This document shows, piece by piece, positions 1 through 4,600 of a stretch of 5,676 nucleotides of DNA (position 1 is the first letter of the stretch; each line of letters starts with the position of its first letter). The translations under genes were made by a program, and so were the position numbers. The DNA comes from JACVRW01 sp035650215 (GTDB lineage: Bacteria > Actinomycetota > Thermoleophilia > Solirubrobacterales > Thermoleophilaceae): contig DASRIC010000081.1 of NCBI GenBank assembly GCA_035650215.1, forward strand, positions 1-5,676, given 5' to 3'. Under the pieces are notes generated by a model. It was given only the letters and a program-made list of their open reading frames with translations. It had not been told where the DNA came from and made no database searches.

Positions 1-726
1 GAGCTCGTGGCCGCCGTGGTCGCCGCAGGGTGCGCGCTGGCGGCGCTCGTGCTCCTGCTCACGCGGGCCTCGCCTGCGGCGAGAAGGCGAGCCGGGATCG
101 CGGCGCTGGTTGCCGCCTGCGTGGTGGTGATCCCGGCGCTCGTGGCGCTCGTCGGCCCCCAGTACGTGCTGGTCCGGTTCGTGGTCGTGGGCATGTTCCC
201 CGCCGTGCTCGTCGCCGCCACGGGCTGGGCGAGCTCGCGCGCCGGAGCGGTCGTACTCGCGCTGTATTGCGCAGTGTCGCTCGCGCTCGTCGTGGTGGTG
301 GCCCTCGACGGGCGCTACCAGCGCTGGGACTGGCGCGGCGCCGCCGCCGCGCTGTCCGGCCCGACGCCCCGCGCGCTCGTGCTCGCGCCCGGTCTCACCT
401 GCGGAACGGCGGGCTGCCAGTCCGGGCCGTGGGCGGCCTACTTCGCGCCGGTGCGCCAATTGCCGGAGCGAGGAGCAAGGGTCCGGGAGATCGCGTCGGT
501 GGCGGTCGCCTCGGAGAACCGGTTCAGCTTCAAGACCCCAGTCCCGCCCCGACCCACCTCGCTTCCGCGCGCACCTCGCGGATTTCGCCTCGTCGAGCGC
601 CGGGAGACCGACACGTACACGCTGGCGCTCTACCGGTCGAGCGTGCCGCGGCGCGTGACGGTCGATGAGATGCAGGAGCTGACGCTGCTCCCGACCTCGC
701 CCGCGGTCACCCTCGTCCAGCGCTAG
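1..726 (+). CDS. C-terminal part of a GT-C type membrane glycosyltransferase (5' end outside window)
   Basis: The reading frame is open from the first base and ends at TAG 724-726, so the true start lies upstream; the GTG at base 7 is only the first possible start inside the window. Numbering from that GTG, there are about four hydrophobic segments at residues 2-19, 30-49, 53-72 and 79-100, followed by a soluble tail of about 140 residues. The stretch PQYVLVRFVVVGMFP (51-65) resembles the 'P-x-Y-x-x-x-R' segment near the last helices of ArnT/PMT-like (GT39/GT83, GT-C fold) enzymes. The DWRGAA motif at 108-113 is typical of the region after the last helix in actinobacterial members. GT-C enzymes use polyprenyl-phosphate sugars on the outer membrane face. 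The catalytic N-terminal loop is not in view, so the substrate cannot be judged. A Cys pair (132 and 137) in the tail could form a disulfide outside the cell. The last 20 bases overlap the convergent GT4 gene. It could also be another polytopic membrane protein, such as a Wzy-like ligase, but the DWRGAA context favours GT-C. Confidence 0.7.
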   Translation, partial: ELVAAVVAAGCALAALVLLLTRASPAARRRAGIAALVAACVVVIPALVALVGPQYVLVRFVVVGMFPAVLVAATGWASSRAGAVVLALYCAVSLALVVVVALDGRYQRWDWRGAAAALSGPTPRALVLAPGLTCGTAGCQSGPWAAYFAPVRQLPERGARVREIASVAVASENRFSFKTPVPPRPTSLPRAPRGFRLVERRETDTYTLALYRSSVPRRVTVDEMQELTLLPTSPAVTLVQR

Positions 727-1831
727 GCCTGACGGGAGCCACCCGCCCCACCTCAGCCGTAAACCGCGCCTGAAACGCCTCACGCGAGAAGCCCTGCGCG
801 TGCTCGCGGATCGCCGCCGGCGAGAAGGCGCGGAAGTCCGTGGTGCGCAGGGCCTCGGCGAGCGCGTCGAAGTCCCCCGGCGGCACCAGCACTCCGGTCC
901 TGTCCGGCACGACGGTCTCCAGCGCGCCACCCGCGGCGAGCGCGACGACCGGGCGGCCGGCTGCCTGAGCCTCCACGGCGGCGATCCCGAACTCCTCGAC
1001 GTTGGCCATCACGAGGGCCAGCGCGCGGGAGTACAGCCGCGCCAGTTCGTCGTCGCCCACGCGGCCGAGGAACTCGGCGTGGTCCCCGTGACGGGTGCGG
1101 AGGCGCTCGAGGTCGGGGCCGGTGCCCACCACCTTGAGCGGCAGACCGGCCCGGCGGCCCGCCTCGAGCGCCACGTCCACGCGCTTGTGCGGCACGAGCT
1201 CCGTGACCACGAGCAGGTAGTCCTCGGGCTCCGCGACGGAGAAGCGGTGCACGTCGACGGGCGGATGGACGACGGTCGCGTCGCGGCCCCAGTAGCGCTG
1301 GATGTTGCCGCGAGTGGCCTCCGAGTTGGCGATGTAGTGGCTCACGCGCCGGCTGGCGTCGAGGTCGCTTCGACGTATGCGGTCGAGCGTGAGCCGGAGG
1401 AGCGGTCGCAGCGGCGCCGGCAGCTCGTGCTCGGCGCGCTGGCGTTCGAACCAGGCGTAGCGGAAGGGTGAGTGGCAGTACGAGACGTGCACCACCCCGG
1501 GCCTCGGCCGCACGGCGTGGGCGAACGCGCTGCTGCTCGAGATCACGAGGTCGTGCTCGCGCAGCGGCAGGCGCTCCGCGGCGCGGGAGAACAGGGGCAG
1601 CATGCGCCTGAAGCTGCGCTGGTTGGCGCCGAGCCGCTGGAGGTAGGACGTACGCACCACGCGGTCGCGGAAGGCCCCGTTCGTGCCCTCCGGGTCGTAC
1701 AGCAGCGTGTAGATCGGCGCGCTGGGGAAGCACTCGGCGATCGCGGCGAAGGTGCGCTCGGCTCCCCTCATCACCAGCAGGTAGTCGTGCACCAGTCCGA
1801 CCGAGCTGGCTCCGTTCGCGCCGGGGTCCAC
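707..1831 (-). CDS. GT4-fold (GT-B) glycosyltransferase, WbaZ-like
   Basis: This 374-residue protein is a cytoplasmic retaining glycosyltransferase that would transfer a sugar from a nucleotide donor (often GDP-mannose in its relatives) to a lipid-linked acceptor during polysaccharide assembly. The N-terminal acceptor domain has VGLVHDYLLVMRGAERTF (11-28) and PSAPIYTLLYD (36-46), then YCHSPFRYAW (118-127), a combination I associate with the WbaZ-like group. The C-terminal donor domain starts near 185 with VVHPPVDVHRF, then VPHKRVDVAL (213-222) with the donor-phosphate Lys216 and Arg217. The EX7E motif is E279 to E287 in EEFGIAAVE, followed by AAGRPVVALAAGG (290-302). Length and domain order are normal and no key residue is missing. 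The start is GTG 1831; no Shine-Dalgarno is seen, but TAGCTT lies six bases upstream, which fits a leaderless mRNA. It is divergent from the GT2 gene (48-base gap) and its stop overlaps the convergent membrane-protein gene by 20 bases. The family is certain; the sugar is not. Confidence 0.93.
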   Translation of the reverse strand: MDPGANGASSVGLVHDYLLVMRGAERTFAAIAECFPSAPIYTLLYDPEGTNGAFRDRVVRTSYLQRLGANQRSFRRMLPLFSRAAERLPLREHDLVISSSSAFAHAVRPRPGVVHVSYCHSPFRYAWFERQRAEHELPAPLRPLLRLTLDRIRRSDLDASRRVSHYIANSEATRGNIQRYWGRDATVVHPPVDVHRFSVAEPEDYLLVVTELVPHKRVDVALEAGRRAGLPLKVVGTGPDLERLRTRHGDHAEFLGRVGDDELARLYSRALALVMANVEEFGIAAVEAQAAGRPVVALAAGGALETVVPDRTGVLVPPGDFDALAEALRTTDFRAFSPAAIREHAQGFSREAFQARFTAEVGRVAPVRPSAGRG

Positions 1832-1837
1832 ACCTGG

Positions 1838-1843
1838 AAGCTA
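1838..1843 (-). promoter_or_regulatory. Candidate -10 hexamer (TAGCTT) for the GT4 gene
   Basis: On the minus strand TAGCTT fits the actinobacterial TANNNT -10 pattern and ends six bases before the GTG start at 1831. That is the usual spacing for a leaderless transcript whose first base is the start codon, and it would explain the missing Shine-Dalgarno. No convincing -35 is seen; GTGTAA (minus strand, 1862-1867) is 18 bases upstream and matches TTGACA at only three positions. The motif is short, so it is only suggestive. Confidence 0.3.
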
Positions 1844-1862
1844 ACGGCAGCCGCGCGGCCGT

Positions 1863-1868
1863 TACACT
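1863..1868 (+). promoter_or_regulatory. Candidate -10 hexamer (TACACT) for the GT2 gene
   Basis: TACACT matches TATAAT at four of six positions and fits TANNNT. It lies 11 bases before ATG 1880, so a transcript would begin at about 1875-1880 with little or no leader. A weak -35 (CTAACG, 1841-1846) sits 16 bases upstream. In the 48-base divergent gap this element and the opposite-strand -10 at 1838-1843 lie so close that the two promoters would overlap and probably compete. Confidence 0.3.
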
Positions 1869-1879
1869 GCCCGCCGCTA

Positions 1880-2647
1880 ATGGGGGCCGGCGTCCAGCCC
1901 GACAAGGAACGGGTGGAGCTCTCGGTTCTGATGCCGGTCTACAACGAGGCCGCCACCTTCGAGGCGGCGCTCGAGGGCGTGCTTGGCACCGATCTCGGGG
2001 CGGAGAGCGTGGAGGTCGTCGTGGTGGACGACGGCTCGACCGACGGCACGCGCGAGGCCCTCCTCGATCGGGACTGGCCCGCGAACGTCCGCGTGCTGAC
2101 GCACGAGCGCAACCGGGGCAAGGGAGCGGCGCTGCGCACCGCGCTGGCCGAGGCCCGCGGCAGGTGGGCCACGATCATGGACGCCGATCTCGAGTACGAC
2201 CCGGCGAGCATCGCCGGATTGGTCGCCCCCCTTCGCGACGGGACGGCGGACGCCGTGTACGGCATCCGAGGCTTCCAGGCCCATTCCTCCTTCAGCTTCT
2301 GGTACGTGGTCGGCAACAAGGCGGTCAGCCTGGCCACCAACCTGCTCTACAACAGCTACCTGGCCGACATCATGAGCTGCCACAAGGTGCTGTCCACCGA
2401 GCTGTTCCGGTCACTGGAGCTGCGCGAGCCGGGCTTCGCGATCGAGGCGGAGATCACCGCGCGCCTGCTCCAGAGCGGAGCCATGATCTACGAGGTGCCG
2501 ATCGTGTACGCGGCGCGCACGCGTGAGGAGGGCAAGAAGCTCACTGGCCGCGACGGCTTGAGAGTGCTGGGCACGCTCGTGCGCTGCCGGCTCGGCGGCG
2601 GCCGAGGCCGGCGCCGGCCTCGCCACGAGATCGAACCCGGGCCGTAG
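1880..2647 (+). CDS. DPM1-like family 2 glycosyltransferase (polyprenyl-phosphate sugar synthase type)
   Basis: This 255-residue GT-A enzyme probably transfers a sugar from a nucleotide donor to polyprenyl phosphate at the cytoplasmic membrane face, or directly to a growing glycan. Motifs in order are ELSVLMPVYNE (13-23), VVVVDDGSTDGT (46-57), NRGKGAALRTAL (78-89) and the metal-binding DAD at 101-103 in MDADLEYDP. The acceptor-side part has GNKAVSLATNLLYNSYLADIMSCHKV (145-170), EPGFAIEAEITARL (183-196) and VPIVYAARTREEGKKLTGRDGLR (206-228). That second half is characteristic of the DPM1/DPG-synthase-like group. No membrane helices follow, unlike GtrB- or ArnC-type enzymes. The tail after 238 is Arg- and Gly-rich. 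ATG 1880 is chosen; GTG 1913 is an alternative (244 residues), with AAGGA (1904-1908) four bases before it. The open frame continues upstream to 1472, but that part is antisense to the GT4 gene. The DPM1-like family is near certain, but the donor sugar cannot be told. Confidence 0.92.
   Translation: MGAGVQPDKERVELSVLMPVYNEAATFEAALEGVLGTDLGAESVEVVVVDDGSTDGTREALLDRDWPANVRVLTHERNRGKGAALRTALAEARGRWATIMDADLEYDPASIAGLVAPLRDGTADAVYGIRGFQAHSSFSFWYVVGNKAVSLATNLLYNSYLADIMSCHKVLSTELFRSLELREPGFAIEAEITARLLQSGAMIYEVPIVYAARTREEGKKLTGRDGLRVLGTLVRCRLGGGRGRRRPRHEIEPGP
2603..2622. repeat. Perfect 20-base palindrome at the 3' end of the GT2 gene
   Basis: The half-site CGAGGCCGGC is followed at once by its exact reverse complement. 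In RNA it could fold into about an 8-bp G/C stem with a four-base loop, 22 bases before the GT2 stop codon. It lies in codons for the Arg-rich tail. No U-rich run follows. It may act as a terminator-like or mRNA-protecting hairpin, or be a by-product of GC-rich coding sequence. Confidence 0.5.
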
Positions 2648-2660
2648 CGCCTGCGTATTC

Positions 2661-2674
2661 GTGACAGATGTCAC
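2661..2674. promoter_or_regulatory. Operator-like dyad GTGACA-GA-TGTCAC, CRP/FNR-like
   Basis: This is a perfect 6+2+6 inverted repeat, 14 bases past the GT2 stop and 142 bases ahead of the preferred phosphoglycosyl transferase start. It contains GTGA-N6-TCAC, the core of sites bound by CRP/FNR-family regulators such as actinobacterial GlxR/Crp (TGTGA-N6-TCACA); the outermost base of each half differs. Other dimeric regulators, such as GntR types, use similar dyads. No regulator gene is in the window. Confidence 0.45.
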
Positions 2675-2676
2675 TC

Positions 2677-2702
2677 CGAAACTTGTGGCGAAATCATGCG
2701 TT
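2677..2702 (+). promoter_or_regulatory. Candidate ECF-sigma promoter before the phosphoglycosyl transferase gene
   Basis: CGAAACTT (2677-2684) has GAAACTT, which matches the ECF -35 consensus GGAACTT at six of seven bases. CGTT (2699-2702) lies 14 bases downstream, roughly where an ECF -10 is expected, though the spacing is slightly short. A competing choice is a housekeeping-type TAGCGT at 2709-2714, which fits TANNNT but has only TTGTGG (2683-2688) as a -35 at a long spacing of 20. The region is visibly less GC-rich than the genes around it, as expected of a promoter, but which element is used cannot be decided from sequence. Confidence 0.3.
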
Positions 2703-2724
2703 GTGTCTTAGCGTAGGAGAAGCC

Positions 2725-2787
2725 TTGAAGGGAGCTGCGGCAGGGGAGCTGCGGCAGGCAGGGATCAAGTCGCTAGATGGAGACTGA
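2725..2787 (+). CDS. Possible 20-codon leader peptide
   Basis: A TTG codon at 2725 is preceded by AGGAG (2715-2719) with a five-base spacer, the best Shine-Dalgarno arrangement in the window. The frame runs 20 codons to TGA 2785-2787 and would encode (M/L)KGAAAGELRQAGIKSLDGD. It ends 28 bases before the preferred phosphoglycosyl transferase start at 2816 and overlaps the alternative ATG 2777 in another frame. The main gene's own frame has TGA at 2726-2728, so this ribosome site cannot serve an upstream extension of it. The peptide has no run of one amino acid of the kind used in attenuation, and most of it is encoded by the 14-base tandem duplication. It could be a translated leader that couples to the main gene, or chance. 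Confidence 0.25.
   Translation: MKGAAAGELRQAGIKSLDGD
2730..2757 (+). repeat. Perfect tandem duplication of a 14-base unit
   Basis: GGGAGCTGCGGCAG occurs twice with no gap (2730-2743 and 2744-2757), followed by GCAGGG, which repeats the unit's last four bases and adds GG. It lies in the leader before the phosphoglycosyl transferase gene. Because 14 is not a multiple of three, a change in copy number would shift the frame of the possible leader ORF and alter leader length. Two copies only, so it looks like a recent slippage duplication. Confidence 0.85.
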
Positions 2788-2804
2788 GCACAGGATGCAC
2801 GGGC

Positions 2805-2810
2805 AAGGGG
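2805..2810 (+). promoter_or_regulatory. Ribosome binding site (AAGGGG) that favours the start at 2816
   Basis: AAGGGG lies five bases before ATG 2816, whereas the upstream ATG 2777 has only AGGGA (2760-2764) at a 12-base distance. This favours the later start. The 13 extra residues of the longer form are polar, unconserved-looking and have poorer third-position GC. Confidence 0.5.
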
Positions 2811-2815
2811 TACGA

Positions 2816-4270
2816 ATGCGATCCCTCGAGTCCCCGAGCCATACCGGCCGGGGCGCGGAGCCCCGTACCGTCACGCGCCTCGGGGCGCTGTCGGTGCAGC
2901 TCGTCGAGTCCGACGAGCAGGTACGCAACCGGGATGCCTACTTCCGGCGGCTGCTTGCCACCGCCGACGTGCTCGCGGCCGGAGTCGCGCTGATCGTCGC
3001 CACGAGCTTCGGCGGCGACGGCGACCGGCTCGCGCTGGCAGCCGTGCTGGCGCTGCCGGTGTTCGTAGTCATCGCCAAGCTGCTCGGCCTCTACGAGCGG
3101 GATGAGCTCGTGATCAACAAGTCGACCCTCGACGAGGCGCCGGCGGTCTTCCAGCTCGCCACGCTATTTGTGCTGCTGGTCTGGCTGGCCGAGGCGTACC
3201 TGATCAACGGGTCGTTCGGCAAGCCACAGTTCGTGGTGCTCGGTTTGACCACCTTCGTCGGCGTCCTGTTGGCGCGCGCCTTCATGCGCTGGCTCGGCAC
3301 CCGCACCGCTCCCACGGAGCGCTGCCTCCTGCTCGGGCCCGGCTACGCCGCCGCTCGCATCGAGGCCAAGCTCGAGCTCGGCCGGCACGGCGGGGCTGAG
3401 ATCGTGGCGCGCCGGGACCTCGAGGACGAGCACGGCAACGTGCTCGTGTCCGGGCGGCTCGGCGAGCTCGTGGGCCGCACCGGCGCGGAGCGGCTGATCC
3501 TGGTACCCACCGGCACCGAGTCCGACGCCGTGCTCGACCTCATCCGCGAAGCAAAGTCGCTGAACGTGAAGACCACGCTCTGGCCGCGCTTCACGGAGGT
3601 GCTCGGCTCCTCGGTCGTGACCGACGAGCTGCACGGCATCTCGCTGCTCGGAATGCGGCGGCTCAGGATGTCGCGGTCCTCGAAGGCGCTCAAGCGCGCC
3701 TTCGACATCTCCGTCGCCATGGTCGCGCTGGCGGTGGTCGCGCCGCTGATGCTCATGATCGCGCTCGGCGTCAAGCTCGGGTCGCGCGGACCGGTCTTCT
3801 ACCGCCAGCTGCGCATCGGGCGCGACGGCGTGCCGTTCACGATGTTCAAGTTCCGGACGATGGTCGACGGCGCCGACGAGCTCAAGGCCGAGCTCCAGCA
3901 TCTCAACGAGTCCGACGGCCTCTTCAAGATTGCCGACGATCCGCGCGTCACGCGCATCGGCCGGCTCCTGCGCCGCAGCGCACTCGACGAGCTGCCCCAG
4001 CTGCTGAACGTGGTGAAGGGCGACATGAGCCTCGTGGGCCCGCGGCCGCTCGTGCTGCAGGACGACGAGCGCGTGGTCGGCCGCGCCCGCGACCGGCTGA
4101 GCCTCCTGCCGGGGATGACCGGCCATTGGCAGGTGATGGGCGCCGCCCGGATCCCGCTCCAGGAGATGGTCGCGATCGACTACCTGTACGTCGCGAACTG
4201 GTCGCTCTGGTCGGATGTGAAGTGCCTGCTGCGGACGGTGCCGTACATGATTCGCGCGCGCGGTCTCTAG
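2816..4270 (+). CDS. Polyprenyl-phosphate phosphoglycosyl transferase (WbaP/ExoY/WcaJ type)
   Basis: This membrane enzyme moves a sugar-1-phosphate from a UDP-sugar to undecaprenyl phosphate, the committed first step of a lipid-linked polysaccharide unit. From ATG 2816 it has 484 residues, a normal length for the large WbaP-like form. The N-terminal half has about four membrane helices (47-64, 71-90, 109-129, 138-155) and then a degenerate Rossmann-like domain (169-280, starting CLLLGPGYAAARIEAKL). The catalytic domain (about 291-484) has the re-entrant helix with Pro310, RQLRIGRDG (330-338), KFRTM (345-349), DDPRVTRIGRLLRRSALDELPQL (374-396) with the catalytic Asp391-Glu392 pair, MSLVGPRP (404-411), LPGMTGHWQV (431-440) and DYLYVANWSLWSD (455-467). 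One oddity is that the usual G-R after WQV-x is G-A (442-443). ATG 2777 would give 497 residues. It follows a structured leader and ends inside a terminator-like hairpin. The reaction class is certain; glucose-1-P versus galactose-1-P is unknown. Confidence 0.95.
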   Translation: MRSLESPSHTGRGAEPRTVTRLGALSVQLVESDEQVRNRDAYFRRLLATADVLAAGVALIVATSFGGDGDRLALAAVLALPVFVVIAKLLGLYERDELVINKSTLDEAPAVFQLATLFVLLVWLAEAYLINGSFGKPQFVVLGLTTFVGVLLARAFMRWLGTRTAPTERCLLLGPGYAAARIEAKLELGRHGGAEIVARRDLEDEHGNVLVSGRLGELVGRTGAERLILVPTGTESDAVLDLIREAKSLNVKTTLWPRFTEVLGSSVVTDELHGISLLGMRRLRMSRSSKALKRAFDISVAMVALAVVAPLMLMIALGVKLGSRGPVFYRQLRIGRDGVPFTMFKFRTMVDGADELKAELQHLNESDGLFKIADDPRVTRIGRLLRRSALDELPQLLNVVKGDMSLVGPRPLVLQDDERVVGRARDRLSLLPGMTGHWQVMGAARIPLQEMVAIDYLYVANWSLWSDVKCLLRTVPYMIRARGL

Positions 4271-4281
4271 GAAGACCGCGC
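4258..4281 (+). terminator. Hairpin across the phosphoglycosyl transferase stop codon, probable terminator
   Basis: GCGCGGTCT (4258-4266) and AGACCGCGC (4273-4281) form a perfect 9-bp stem. The six-base loop CTAGGA contains the TAG stop at 4268-4270. No U tract follows (CCAATCCGTCC), which is common for terminators in high-GC actinobacteria. It would end the transcript at the gene's last codons and make the genes downstream a separate unit. It could instead protect the 3' end of the mRNA. Confidence 0.6.
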
Positions 4282-4356
4282 CCAATCCGTCCATTTCCTC
4301 GCGACCGCTCATGGTTTGTCAGGTTCGGGCCGATACCGGCCGTAGTGTCGATTGCA

Positions 4357-4560
4357 ATGGTCTTGATCGCGTCGGTGTGGTTGTTCGCGGCCGTCGGGGT
4401 GGTTGGACTCTGCCTGGCCTGCAAGGCCGCCGAGTCCCAGGCCCTGTCCCTTCCGCGCCGCCACGGTCGCAGGCGCGGCCTCCGGAGGACCTCCTTCCAG
4501 CGCCGCGCCTCCTGCACGGGCCGGCTGGCCGACACTTGGCGCCCCGCACGCCGCGCGTAG
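4357..4560 (+). CDS. Small hypothetical membrane protein, one helix plus basic tail
   Basis: This 67-codon frame lies in the 330-base gap between the phosphoglycosyl transferase and hydrolase genes. I do not recognise it. In this frame about 90% of third codon positions are G or C, while the other forward frame open here (from 4311) is clearly poorer, which argues for real coding. The product begins with a hydrophobic helix, VLIASVWLFAAVGVVGLCLAC (2-22), followed by an Arg-rich tail with PRRHGRRRGLRR (33-44). The positive-inside rule would place the tail in the cytoplasm. The start is uncertain: ATG 4357 has no Shine-Dalgarno, GTG 4345 would add four residues (VSIA), and the frame is open further upstream into the end of the previous gene. 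It ends 40 bases before the hydrolase start. The LCLAC stretch is not a good lipobox. Chance GC-rich sequence remains possible. Confidence 0.5.
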   Translation: MVLIASVWLFAAVGVVGLCLACKAAESQALSLPRRHGRRRGLRRTSFQRRASCTGRLADTWRPARRA

Positions 4561-4586
4561 ACCGCGGCAACTGCGGATCCGCTGGC

Positions 4587-4592
4587 TACGCT
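4587..4592 (+). promoter_or_regulatory. Candidate -10 hexamer (TACGCT) for the hydrolase gene
   Basis: TACGCT fits TANNNT and ends eight bases before ATG 4601, compatible with a leaderless or near-leaderless transcript. GCGGCA (4564-4569) lies 17 bases upstream as a weak -35. The alternative is that GGGGCGGA just before the ATG serves as a ribosome site, but it is too close to the start to be a good one. Confidence 0.25.
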
Positions 4593-4600
4593 GGGGCGGA

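Noticed and set aside
732..745. CGGG/CCCG inverted repeat after the first gene as a bidirectional terminator
   Set aside because: The stem is only 4 bp and lies inside the GT4 coding sequence, too weak to call.
1472..1879. Upstream extension of the GT2 reading frame
   Set aside because: The frame is open, but it is antisense to the well-supported GT4 gene and its translation shows no domain. The GT2 fold begins just after 1913.
3164..4312. Long minus-strand ORF opposite the phosphoglycosyl transferase
   Set aside because: It is a GC-bias shadow: the product is His/Glu/Ala-rich with no domain, while the plus strand holds an intact known enzyme.
4328..4341. GGCCG-ATAC-CGGCC inverted repeat
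   Set aside because: The stem is only 5 bp, has no U tract and is expected often in DNA this rich in G+C.
3948..4535. Minus-strand ORF covering the gap and the end of the phosphoglycosyl transferase gene
   Set aside because: It shares its GC-rich third position with the small plus-strand ORF, runs antisense through conserved catalytic codons and the hairpin, and its translation looks like low-complexity shadow sequence.
4403..4600. Longer N-terminus for the hydrolase
   Set aside because: The extra residues are Pro/Ala/Arg-rich and precede a clean signal peptide starting at 4601. They also overlap the small ORF, which has better codon bias.
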